Assembly (NCBI GenBank): GCA_947499275.1
Contig: CANMNM010000094.1
Location: forward strand, 1 to 6,025
DNA: 6,025 nt
Source of the DNA: Actinomycetota bacterium
GTDB lineage: Bacteria > Actinomycetota > Actinomycetes > S36-B12
Reading direction: 5' to 3'
In this document: piece by piece, positions 1 to 5,781 of the stretch
Layout: every line of letters begins with the position of its first letter
How positions within the stretch are numbered: the first letter of the stretch is position 1
The notes under the pieces: model-generated
The model's database searches: none
What the model saw: only the letters and a program-made list of their open reading frames with translations
What the model was told of the DNA's origin: nothing
Translations under genes and position numbers: made by a program

Positions 1-1
1 G

Positions 2-526
2 GGTTCGCAAGTTCATTTCAGTTCGTTGCCGGAACGAGCACGCGCGATCCAAGGATTGAGCGCGGGGTTCACCAGTCGTTTGATTGCTGCATTCATAGAT
101 ATCGCACTTGTCGCGATACTTGTTTTAGGCGCATGGGGAGGCTGGGAAGCGCTTCGTTACATCTTGAATGTCTTTTATACTTTGCCAGCGTTAACGGGAG
201 TTCCATTATTGATCATCGGTTATCTGCTCATGTGGCTTTATTGGACATGGAGCTGGTCCATCGGTGGTAGATCATTAGGAAATATCTTGATGGGGTTACG
301 CGTGCAAACCAGACACGGTGAAAACCTTGGACTGTGGTTGGCGGGACTTCGGTCAGCGCTTTCGGTCGTACTTGCACCGGGCCTGCTGTGGGCAATTTTC
401 AGTACAAAGAATAAGTCGTTGCAAGACATACTGTTGGGAACTGAAGTGGTCTTTGATTGGGCACCTTTGTTGCCTAAGGTCGACATGACATTCGCAATGG
501 AAGAGAACCCAAATAGTGGGGAATAA
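2..526 (+). CDS. RDD-family integral membrane protein, probably 5'-partial
   Basis: Small membrane protein of the RDD family; the function of most members is unknown, with a transport or membrane-stress role proposed for some. Numbering from the TTG at 26 (166 codons): the conserved Arg is R18 at the edge of the first membrane helix (about 19-38), with D25 inside it. Further helices lie at about 55-77 and 104-125. The typical GGRSLGNILMGLRV stretch is at 80-93 and the late conserved Asp is D134 in SLQD. The tail after 145 is soluble and acidic. The frame is open to the left edge, and the TTG at 26 has no Shine-Dalgarno sequence before it, so the true start probably lies upstream of the window. 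The stop is TAA. The gene converges on helD with a 70-bp gap that holds only weak hairpins. The family call is firm; the substrate or role is not known. Confidence 0.85.
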   Translation, partial: GSQVHFSSLPERARAIQGLSAGFTSRLIAAFIDIALVAILVLGAWGGWEALRYILNVFYTLPALTGVPLLIIGYLLMWLYWTWSWSIGGRSLGNILMGLRVQTRHGENLGLWLAGLRSALSVVLAPGLLWAIFSTKNKSLQDILLGTEVVFDWAPLLPKVDMTFAMEENPNSGE

Positions 527-596
527 CTCAATTACGACGAGTTAGCTGAATAGAAGTCGTCATTGCCGGTCGACTCAGGAAGATGATTCTCAGAAA

Positions 597-2714
597 TCAG
601 TTTGATTCGACTTCAAGTAGGTAGAGCTGATGAGTTGCTCGAGTACATGCGACAAAAATGTCAGAGCCACGTACACCCTGAAGACCAATTTGCTCTGGGT
701 TAACGACAAATACGAAATCGAATTCTAATCCTTTGGTTTCCCTTGCGCTCAAAACTGCAATGCGAAAGTCAATCGCTGCCGGTCCGAAACCGATATCGGC
801 TGACTTGTCACCGTATTTTTCTTGCCAATGAGATAAGAGCGTGTCCGGCAAAATAACGCAGGCGCGTCCCGCGTGACCTTCCATGGTTTTTGTGAGGAAG
901 GCTAAAATTTCGCTTTCCCCGAGGCTCACATTGATGGTGGGCAATCCATTACGAATTGAAACCAATTCGGGTGCGGTTCCCCCCGCTTTGATTAACTGCT
1001 CGATTGAGGTTTGGACGGTCTCTTCTGTGATGCGGTAGGTGACATTGAGACTAAACAACGCCAACTTTTCACCAGCCCAATCCAAAGCATCATTCCAGTC
1101 CCGAGCACCCGCAGGATGTGACGATTGTTGCAGGTCACCCACAATCGTCATCGATTTTCTTACGGCTCGGCGTTGGATGGCTCGCCAAGCCATTTCGCTT
1201 AACTCCTGTGCTTCGTCAACGACGATATGCCCATAAATCCACTCGCGATCAAGATAAGCGCGCTCTGCGACGGTTGATGTTCGCGCGGATCGAGCATCGC
1301 GATTCCCGTAACGCATTTCACCGGCGTCCAGTTCCATGTAGTCAGAACGTGTTTCACGGGGCGCGGGAGCTGAGCGCACCCAATCACCAAGAAGTTCAGC
1401 GCATTCATCTAATAGTGCTACATCGTCGACTGTCCATGTACTTCCAACTTCTCGGAAGAGCAAACCTTGTTCTCGAGCTGAAAGAACGTCTTGGGAAGCC
1501 CGTCGAAGGAAATCACGATCAGCAAATAATTTCGTAAGCACCTTTTGTGGAGTAGTTGGCATCCACATGAGATTCAAAACTCGGCGTACATTTCGATCGT
1601 CGATAAAGTCAGCGAGCAGTTCGCTTCTTGTTTCGTAGTCAAGTTGCTCGTGCCCTTGGTCGTTGGCCAGGTTTCGCGCTAGATATTCGAGTGCGCGTTT
1701 GAGAAAAATCTCTCGATTCACATGGTAGGTACCCCGTTTAGGCAGCGATTTCACACAATCGCGAATCTGGGTTCTCGTAATGTGGAGTTTGGTTCCACCA
1801 TCAGTCGTTATGTTGATTTGCGAGTCGGGAATATTTGACCAAAGGGAGACTGCGTTGGTCAATACCTGAGCCATTTTTGCTTGGCCCTTAACCGTCGAAA
1901 CTTCAAATGATTCATCGAGCGTGGCATTAATTCCGGGAAAAAGTTGTCCAGGAGTTAATAAGACAATGTCAGTTTCACCAAGACTTGGGAGTACTTGATC
2001 GATGTACCTCAAAAATGCGGTACTCGGTCCCACAATCAGAATCGCATCCCTTGCCAGTCGTTCGCGGTAGGTGTAGAGCAACCAAGCGGCACGGTGCAGA
2101 GCAACAACAGTTTTGCCCGTCCCTGGTCCGCCTTGAACTACCGTAATTTGGTTGAGTGGGCTACGGATAATAATGTCTTGATCCGTCGCAATAGTGGCAA
2201 GTATGTCTGCCATTCGGCCATCGCGCGGAGCGGTGACCGCATCCTTTGCTGCTTGGTAACTGCCCTCACCAGGCTCGGTGAGGACTTCGTCGTCTACATG
2301 GGTAACAACCTGTTTCCCATCGATGGACTTGATAGAAATCCGACGACGCAAGATCGTATTCATTCGATGTGCGGTTGTTGCTTGGTAGAACGGTGCGGCA
2401 TTGGGAGCGCGCCAGTCAATCAAGGCCATGTCCCCAGATTCGGTGCGCAGGCCAATTCGACCGATTCGATGGGTCTCCTGGGTATCGCTGTTAATTCTGC
2501 CGAAGTAGAGGCGGTCTCTGGCGGCTTCAACCGAACGAAGTTGGGAGCGCAAATTGTCTGCATGCGCCTCACGCTCAAGATCATCTTGCCCCGTTCCCGT
2601 TGAGGCAGCAAGGGCGAGGTTTTTCATGCGGGTAGTTAAGTGTTCTCGCTGGGAGGAGAGAAGTGAATAGGCGGTGTCTGTGAATTCTTGTTCGTCATCT
2701 AAGACACTCGACAT
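597..2714 (-). CDS. helD: HelD-type RNA polymerase recycling ATPase (UvrD/Rep-like superfamily 1)
   Basis: HelD proteins are SF1 helicase-like ATPases that bind core RNA polymerase and use ATP to free it from stalled or post-termination complexes; some actinobacterial members protect RNAP from rifampicin. Numbered from the chosen start (705 aa): residues up to about 75 are charged and helical with a YFGRI boundary, as in the N-terminal coiled coil that enters the RNAP secondary channel. Walker A GGPGTGKT is at 195-202, Walker B VDEAQ at 499-503, GDLQQ (motif III) at 526-530, TYR near 559-561, KGLEFD at 661-666 and ACTRAT (motif VI) at 689-694, so all ATPase motifs look intact. The long stretch between Walker A and B holds the family's insertion domain. 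The ATG at 2714 is chosen over an in-frame ATG at 2732 because AGGGAGGG lies 4 bases before it and the family usually starts close to the coiled coil. The length fits the shorter actinobacterial class. It is divergent from the phosphopantetheinyl transferase gene. Rifampicin relevance is not shown by the sequence. Confidence 0.93.
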   Translation of the reverse strand: MSSVLDDEQEFTDTAYSLLSSQREHLTTRMKNLALAASTGTGQDDLEREAHADNLRSQLRSVEAARDRLYFGRINSDTQETHRIGRIGLRTESGDMALIDWRAPNAAPFYQATTAHRMNTILRRRISIKSIDGKQVVTHVDDEVLTEPGEGSYQAAKDAVTAPRDGRMADILATIATDQDIIIRSPLNQITVVQGGPGTGKTVVALHRAAWLLYTYRERLARDAILIVGPSTAFLRYIDQVLPSLGETDIVLLTPGQLFPGINATLDESFEVSTVKGQAKMAQVLTNAVSLWSNIPDSQINITTDGGTKLHITRTQIRDCVKSLPKRGTYHVNREIFLKRALEYLARNLANDQGHEQLDYETRSELLADFIDDRNVRRVLNLMWMPTTPQKVLTKLFADRDFLRRASQDVLSAREQGLLFREVGSTWTVDDVALLDECAELLGDWVRSAPAPRETRSDYMELDAGEMRYGNRDARSARTSTVAERAYLDREWIYGHIVVDEAQELSEMAWRAIQRRAVRKSMTIVGDLQQSSHPAGARDWNDALDWAGEKLALFSLNVTYRITEETVQTSIEQLIKAGGTAPELVSIRNGLPTINVSLGESEILAFLTKTMEGHAGRACVILPDTLLSHWQEKYGDKSADIGFGPAAIDFRIAVLSARETKGLEFDFVFVVNPEQIGLQGVRGSDIFVACTRATHQLYLLEVESN

Positions 2715-2718
2715 TATT

Positions 2719-2726
2719 CCCTCCCT
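2719..2726 (-). promoter_or_regulatory. Ribosome binding site deciding the helD start
   Basis: On the minus strand AGGGAGGG is followed by AATA and then ATG (2714-2712). It lies inside the first codons of the longer in-frame alternative starting at 2732, so it favours the shorter 705-residue protein. The upstream ATG has no comparable purine run. Confidence 0.6.
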
Positions 2727-2732
2727 GTCCAT

Positions 2733-2758
2733 CTAGAAATCTTGGCGGCGCTAGAAAT
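2733..2758. repeat. 8-bp direct repeat CTAGAAAT in the helD leader/promoter region
   Basis: CTAGAAAT occurs exactly at 2733-2740 and 2751-2758, with starts 18 bp apart, and each copy is soon followed by TTGG. The pair lies just upstream of the helD ribosome binding site. A spacing near two helical turns would suit a dimeric regulator, but no known operator is recognised. Confidence 0.35.
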
Positions 2759-2778
2759 TGGTAGCCAACTATGTCACG

Positions 2779-2803
2779 CCGGTAGGAGGGAGGGGTGTAC
2801 CGG
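2779..2803. repeat. Inverted repeat with purine-rich loop in the divergent intergenic region
   Basis: CCGGTA (2779-2784) and TACCGG (2798-2803) are perfect inverted arms around a 13-base loop of G runs (GG, GGG, GGGG). It lies between helD and the divergently transcribed phosphopantetheinyl transferase gene, so it could be an operator for either one or a hairpin in the leader RNA of the rightward gene. Six base pairs is modest and chance is possible. Confidence 0.3.
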
Positions 2804-2834
2804 TCTTTGAATTCAGATAGGACAAACTCTGACC

Positions 2835-3818
2835 ATGGCTTCTGTGCCCGATTTCCAACATGTGGTGGTTGCGCCTCCGGGTGTTGAGTTGGTCTTGGGT
2901 CACCTGAATGCCGCTAGCGTTAAGTCCAACCTGTTGGTGGAAATGCGGGAACTTGGTCGGACCTGTGCTAGCAAGGCGGCCCGGGAAATATCGGGTGTCG
3001 CGGTAGGTGAAGTCACGTACTCAGAGCTGGGTGCGCCGCTCTGGACAGGTGGAACGGTTGAAACCCACATCTCTATCTCACGGACTGGTCAATGTGCGAT
3101 TGGAGCCGCATCCCATTCCAGGATCGGTATTGACATCGAGTTTACCGACCGCGATGTCAGTCGCCTGCTGAAGACATTTACGCCAGTTGAGCAGGAACTC
3201 TCTCAAGTCGTGAATCCAATTGCACTCTTATGCGCAAAGGAGGCTGCGGGAAAATCTGCGGGTGTTGGTTTAGCGGGTTCAATTCTTCGGTGGAGTGTGA
3301 TTTCTTCCACGGCGGATGCGAAATCTCTTTTGGTGCGAGATTTAGAGAGCGGAAAGCAATGGCGGGTATGGATCGGTGAGATTGGGGTGGGGGATCGATC
3401 GTTGCAGTGTGCCGTTGCCCTGGGGACTGAGCTCGTCGGTAATGACTTACTCGAGATTTATGAATCCTCGCAAGTGGAAATCCGCCCAAGGGGATCGCAA
3501 GTGTGGCAGGAGGGCGCCCAGGCCGTCCGTGAGCGTGCACTCAGTGGAGTGGTGATCACGGCGTGGAACCCGGGATTGGATCGCCCCAGTTGTGAAGAAA
3601 ACAATCATGCGAATGAACTGCTATTGAAACGACTTGAAACATATTGTTCTGATATTTGGGAAGCAGACGGTTTTTCACCCGATCAAACTCACCGCGAACC
3701 GGGTTTCATTGCGTGGGCGATGGAACCCGAAATTGGTTTACAGATCGCCCGCGAATTTGGTCAATTGGCGATTTTTTATTTTGAAGCAAGTGGTAATCGG
3801 GTCTTGTTGAGCGTTTGA
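2835..3818 (+). CDS. 4'-phosphopantetheinyl transferase-like (Sfp type) fused to a DUF3293 domain
   Basis: Residues 1 to about 200 resemble the Sfp/AcpT superfamily, which moves the phosphopantetheine arm of CoA onto a serine of acyl, peptidyl or aryl carrier proteins. Visible motifs are HISIS (78-82, the HxSxSH region), GIDIE (98-102, with Mg2+-binding D100 and E102) and KEAAGK (135-140, with catalytic E136 and K140). R83 replaces the usual histidine after SIS, and L132 replaces the aromatic residue normally found before KE, so this is a divergent member. After a charged linker (about 205-235) the C-terminal part matches DUF3293: ITAWNPG (241-247), EENN (254-257), WEADG (275-279), REPGF (287-291) and FGQLAIFYF (308-316). 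DUF3293 has no known function. The ATG at 2835 has only a weak AGGA about 12 bases upstream; an in-frame TGA at 2808 limits any extension. No carrier protein, PKS, NRPS or FAS gene is nearby, so the substrate is unknown. Both domain calls rest on motif recognition by eye. Confidence 0.8.
   Translation: MASVPDFQHVVVAPPGVELVLGHLNAASVKSNLLVEMRELGRTCASKAAREISGVAVGEVTYSELGAPLWTGGTVETHISISRTGQCAIGAASHSRIGIDIEFTDRDVSRLLKTFTPVEQELSQVVNPIALLCAKEAAGKSAGVGLAGSILRWSVISSTADAKSLLVRDLESGKQWRVWIGEIGVGDRSLQCAVALGTELVGNDLLEIYESSQVEIRPRGSQVWQEGAQAVRERALSGVVITAWNPGLDRPSCEENNHANELLLKRLETYCSDIWEADGFSPDQTHREPGFIAWAMEPEIGLQIAREFGQLAIFYFEASGNRVLLSV
3488..3503 (+). promoter_or_regulatory. Candidate internal ribosome binding site and in-frame GTG at the domain boundary
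   Basis: AAGGGG at 3488-3493 lies 7 bases before a GTG at 3501, which is in frame (codon 223) and falls in the linker between the two domains. Starting here would give a 105-residue free DUF3293 protein. This spacing is better than that of the annotated start of the gene. The two features are read directly from sequence; use of this start is inference. Confidence 0.35.
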
Positions 3819-3820
3819 TT

Positions 3821-4939
3821 TCATCCCGTATCTGTTAACGGCGTGGGAGTTGCCTTGGTGCTCTTGATCACGACATCGCGATCCTTGTTATACATAGCGA
3901 TCCACGTGTGTCCGGGGTGAAAGGGGACCGGGTTACCAAACGTGTCGGTGAAGGTTGTTCCTGATTGTGAATCTGGTCGAGACCACAACGCACCGAATAC
4001 TTGGCCGTTGCGCATGATCATCGCTTCTCCGGTGCCTACCGTTTGGACTTCGGGAGTATTGCCACCGCCCTTGTCGAAATAGACAGACTGGGCTTGCTCC
4101 ACGAACTGGATAACGGCGGTGTCAGCCCAAACCTTGCCCTCTCCCGTCTCGACTTCCTCAAAACTAGCTCGCTCACCGTTGAGCTGAATCGCATACTGGG
4201 TGCGGCTTGGGTTGTAGCGAAATTTGAGGGATGAAGAAGGCCAGGTGAGTTCTGCGCTGAAGGCAGGGCTTCCGCCGCTGGGAATTTCCTGTGCAAACGT
4301 GAAACCCATTTCTTTGGCTGGGGATACCCCTTCCAATTGCGCTAACGCGGTTTCTGCGTCAAAGAAATAATTGTAGGGAGCCCATCGAGTCGAGTCTCTT
4401 GAGTAATCCTGTGGATCCTTATTGGCCGATACGTCAATAAAAGGCGCTTCGGCAAGGGCAGGCCAGAGTTTGCTCTGGGCACCCGAAAAAGCAAATGCCG
4501 GTGAACCGTATTGAGATAAGAGCTCGATGTCGGTGATTCGAGCAGATCTCACGGGCCCAATTCGGGCGGGAATAGTCGAACTAAAAATTGCGGCTAGCCG
4601 AGTCATGCCGTACTCAATCTCTTCAACGTAAACCAGATCGGCCGCTTCCACGCCTACTTGTGGCTGGGCATTGCGCGTGTTGTCAATTTTGACGGCGAGG
4701 ACCGGGGGCAAGCCAGTGGATGTGGATAGGCCCGACGGTTCGACATACGGCAACCCGGTTAGCGGATGTAAAAGTTGAGGAGGAGACGGGCTGGGTGAGG
4801 GACTGGGTTGTGCCGTTGCCGTAGGTGAATCAGCGGGGGGCGCGCTGGGGGCAGCCCCGTCATTTGATGGGGACAGTGTGCAACCGCTGACGAGAGCCAG
4901 TAGCGCGACTGCGATCACAAAGCCTTTGGGCGTGGGCAC
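3821..4939 (-). CDS. DUF3048 (YerB-like) domain lipoprotein
   Basis: Predicted exported lipoprotein. The N-terminus has one lysine (K5), a hydrophobic stretch (7-17) and a lipobox LVSGC with the lipidated cysteine at C20. A Pro/Ser/Ala/Thr-rich spacer (about 28-56) would lift the domain off the membrane. HPLTGLP (58-64) opens the DUF3048 N-terminal domain, with VKIDN (83-87), ADLVYVEEIEYG (100-111) and ARIGPVRSAR (125-134). The C-terminal half (about 228-365) carries the GGGNT, MIMRNGQVFGALW and PGHTWI motifs of the companion domain. The biochemical role of this family (Bacillus subtilis YerB) is not established. The length is normal for the family. The start is GTG at 4939, either with AGGG 7 bases upstream or as a leaderless start. 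It is divergent from mraZ, and it ends 2 bp from the stop of the convergent phosphopantetheinyl transferase gene. Confidence 0.9.
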   Translation of the reverse strand: MPTPKGFVIAVALLALVSGCTLSPSNDGAAPSAPPADSPTATAQPSPSPSPSPPQLLHPLTGLPYVEPSGLSTSTGLPPVLAVKIDNTRNAQPQVGVEAADLVYVEEIEYGMTRLAAIFSSTIPARIGPVRSARITDIELLSQYGSPAFAFSGAQSKLWPALAEAPFIDVSANKDPQDYSRDSTRWAPYNYFFDAETALAQLEGVSPAKEMGFTFAQEIPSGGSPAFSAELTWPSSSLKFRYNPSRTQYAIQLNGERASFEEVETGEGKVWADTAVIQFVEQAQSVYFDKGGGNTPEVQTVGTGEAMIMRNGQVFGALWSRPDSQSGTTFTDTFGNPVPFHPGHTWIAMYNKDRDVVIKSTKATPTPLTDTG

Positions 4940-4945
4940 GCCATC

Positions 4946-4951
4946 ACCCTA
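4946..4951 (-). promoter_or_regulatory. Candidate -10 element for a leaderless lipoprotein mRNA
   Basis: On the minus strand TAGGGT (fits the TANNNT -10 pattern) is followed by six bases, GATGGC, and then the GTG start. In actinobacteria this spacing is typical of leaderless transcripts. The same bases can also be read as a Shine-Dalgarno AGGG, so the site is ambiguous. No clear -35 is seen 16-18 bases upstream. Confidence 0.3.
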
Positions 4952-4981
4952 TGGGCGAAAGAGCCTTTTCCCTCTTATTTA

Positions 4982-5005
4982 GGCCGTCTGATCTGGGCCG
5001 TCTGA
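4982..5005. repeat. Tandem 10-bp direct repeat GGCCGTCTGA, 14-bp period
   Basis: GGCCGTCTGA is found exactly at 4982-4991 and 4996-5005, separated by TCTG. It lies between the divergent DUF3048 lipoprotein gene and mraZ, upstream of the mraZ promoter and about 40 bp upstream of the lipoprotein start. It could be a two-copy operator or a short slippage duplication. No known regulator is recognised. Confidence 0.5.
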
Positions 5006-5068
5006 GAACACCTGCGGCAAGGAATGAGCTGAAATGGAGGATTTTTCAAGAAACTTAGGGCCTGGGGG

Positions 5069-5096
5069 TTGACTATGGAGGAAAGTGGAGTAATGT
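5069..5096 (+). promoter_or_regulatory. Sigma-A-type promoter of mraZ (dcw cluster promoter)
   Basis: The -35 TTGACT (5069-5074) matches TTGACA at five of six bases and is followed, after a 16-bp spacer, by TAATGT (5091-5096), a TANNNT -10. Transcription would start near 5102-5104, about 50 bases before the mraZ ATG. The MraZ-box-like repeats lie in the spacer and over the -10, which is the expected position for repression. Confidence 0.6.
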
Positions 5097-5110
5097 GGCG
5101 CCATCGGGAG
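5075..5110 (+). promoter_or_regulatory. MraZ-box-like repeat array (autoregulatory operator)
   Basis: Hexamers ATGGAG (5075-5080), GTGGAG (5085-5090), GTGGCG (5095-5100) and the weaker CGGGAG (5105-5110) follow one another with an exact 10-bp period. MraZ is known to bind short direct repeats with a TGG/GTGG core, about one helical turn apart, upstream of its own gene. Boxes 1 and 2 fall in the promoter spacer and box 3 overlaps the -10, so bound MraZ would block RNA polymerase. Another ATGGAGGA copy sits at 5034-5041, 41 bp before the one at 5075-5082. The identification is by pattern and position. Confidence 0.65.
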
Positions 5111-5152
5111 TTACTCGGGTGATTCATGAGGCGAAAGTGAGAGGTGGGGCGC

Positions 5153-5584
5153 ATGTTTCTTGGTACCCAATCTCCGCGTCTTGATGAAAAGGGCCGTTTG
5201 GTGCTTCCGGCCAAGTATCGGGAGGGTCTGGCAGCCGGGCTGGTTTTCACCCGCGGTCAAGAAAGATCGATCGTGGTGTGGCCGAGTGCAGAGTTCGCCA
5301 CCTATGCAGAGCGACTGAGCGTGGCTTCGCGATCTGATTCCAGCGTCCGCGCCTATCTCAGAGTCCTGTTTTCGGGGGCGGTCGACGAAATTCCAGACCG
5401 TCAAGGTCGAGTGATGGTGCCTCCAGAGCTTCGCTCATACGCGGATCTCGATCGAGATGTAGTTGTCGTGGGAAATGGCAGCACCCTTGAGATTTGGAAT
5501 GCCCCTGCGTGGGAGGAATACCTCGCGGGTCAAGAGGCAGGCTTTTCCGCCTTGAGTGGGGAGGTAATCCCGGGAATCTTCTAA
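5153..5584 (+). CDS. mraZ: MraZ, transcriptional regulator of the division and cell wall cluster
   Basis: DNA-binding regulator heading the dcw cluster; it assembles as a ring of subunits and usually represses its own operon. The 143-residue length is normal for the family. It has the two expected SpoVT/AbrB-type half-domains: DEKGRLVLPAKYR at 11-23 and PDRQGRVMVPPELR at 81-94, each with the conserved GR and P, followed by the DVVVVG and LEIW strands (about 102-114). The ATG at 5153 is chosen over an in-frame GTG at 5144 because family proteins start MFLGT and because GAGAGG (5139-5144) sits 8 bases upstream. The gene has its own promoter overlapped by MraZ-box-like repeats, supporting autoregulation. 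Downstream lie a structured leader RNA, a small membrane gene and rsmH, probably in one operon with it. Confidence 0.97.
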   Translation: MFLGTQSPRLDEKGRLVLPAKYREGLAAGLVFTRGQERSIVVWPSAEFATYAERLSVASRSDSSVRAYLRVLFSGAVDEIPDRQGRVMVPPELRSYADLDRDVVVVGNGSTLEIWNAPAWEEYLAGQEAGFSALSGEVIPGIF

Positions 5585-5590
5585 TACAGA

Positions 5591-5713
5591 TTGGCCAATG
5601 AGGTCTCCACCCGCTCTTTGATCCTGACATCACTTCCCCGATGTCAGGGCCCGCTACAGGCAACATGGTTTTGGCGAGAGTTGGTGATAGCGGGCGGAGA
5701 CCTGATTGACCAA
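5591..5713 (+). ncRNA. Structured leader RNA between mraZ and rsmH, candidate mraW RNA motif
   Basis: The mraZ-rsmH gap folds strongly. Outer stem P1 pairs 5591-5608 with 5696-5713: 16 of 18 pairs, with mismatches at 5595/5709 and 5600/5704. P2 is a perfect 9-bp hairpin, 5623-5631 with 5640-5648, loop ACTTCCCC. P3 pairs GCCCGCTA (5649-5656) with TAGCGGGC (5688-5695), 8 perfect pairs. P2 abuts P3 and P3 abuts P1 with no unpaired base, leaving a single 13-base joining strand (5609-5621): a compact three-way junction. That joining strand carries a second CCCGCT (5610-5615) able to take over the P3 partner and extend P1 to 22 pairs in 25 positions, so two folds compete. Actinobacteria are known to have an mraW RNA motif upstream of rsmH (mraW); position and size fit, but a covariance-model match was not tested. 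No U-tract follows, so it is not a simple intrinsic terminator. It could act on elongation, processing or translation of the genes after it. Confidence 0.6.
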
Positions 5714-5753
5714 AGACAACATTTCAGAAATAAGGATTGAACCCGACCGCGAA

Positions 5754-5766
5754 TCGTGTTCCACGA
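5754..5766 (+). promoter_or_regulatory. Small hairpin just upstream of the 47-codon gene's ribosome binding site
   Basis: TCGTG (5754-5758) and CACGA (5762-5766) form a 5-bp stem with a 3-base loop. It ends 7 bases before AAGGAG (5774-5779), so it could limit or help ribosome access. It is short and may be chance. Confidence 0.25.
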
Positions 5767-5781
5767 GGGAAAGAAGGAGTA

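Noticed and set aside
530..600. Weak hairpins between the RDD gene and helD (ACGAC/GTCGT at 534-560; TGATT/AATCA at 584-599) as a shared terminator
   Set aside because: The stems are only 5 bp or interrupted, the first has a 17-base loop, and neither is followed by a U-tract; termination may be Rho-dependent.
1995..2603. Long open frame opposite helD on the plus strand
   Set aside because: It is antisense to the conserved helD ATPase region, has no family resemblance and no ribosome binding site; it is a shadow frame.
2715..2732. Longer helD start at the ATG at 2732
   Set aside because: It would place the strong AGGGAGGG ribosome binding site inside the coding region and lacks its own; the ATG at 2714 fits better.
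2795..2891. Short frame starting GTG at 2795 right after AGGAGGGAGGGG, as a leader peptide
   Set aside because: The frame overlaps the fusion gene out of phase, shows no protein-like features, and the purine run is better explained as the loop of the inverted repeat or as chance.
5665..5709. 14-codon frame (ATG at 5665) inside the leader RNA as an attenuator peptide
   Set aside because: It lies within the P3 loop and P1 strand, has a poor ribosome binding site, and shows no run of one amino acid typical of attenuation.
5706..5736. TTGACC (5706-5711) with TAAGGA (5731-5736) as an internal promoter for the small gene and rsmH
   Set aside because: The spacer is 19 bp, the -10 lacks the final T, and the -35-like bases are part of the P1 stem.
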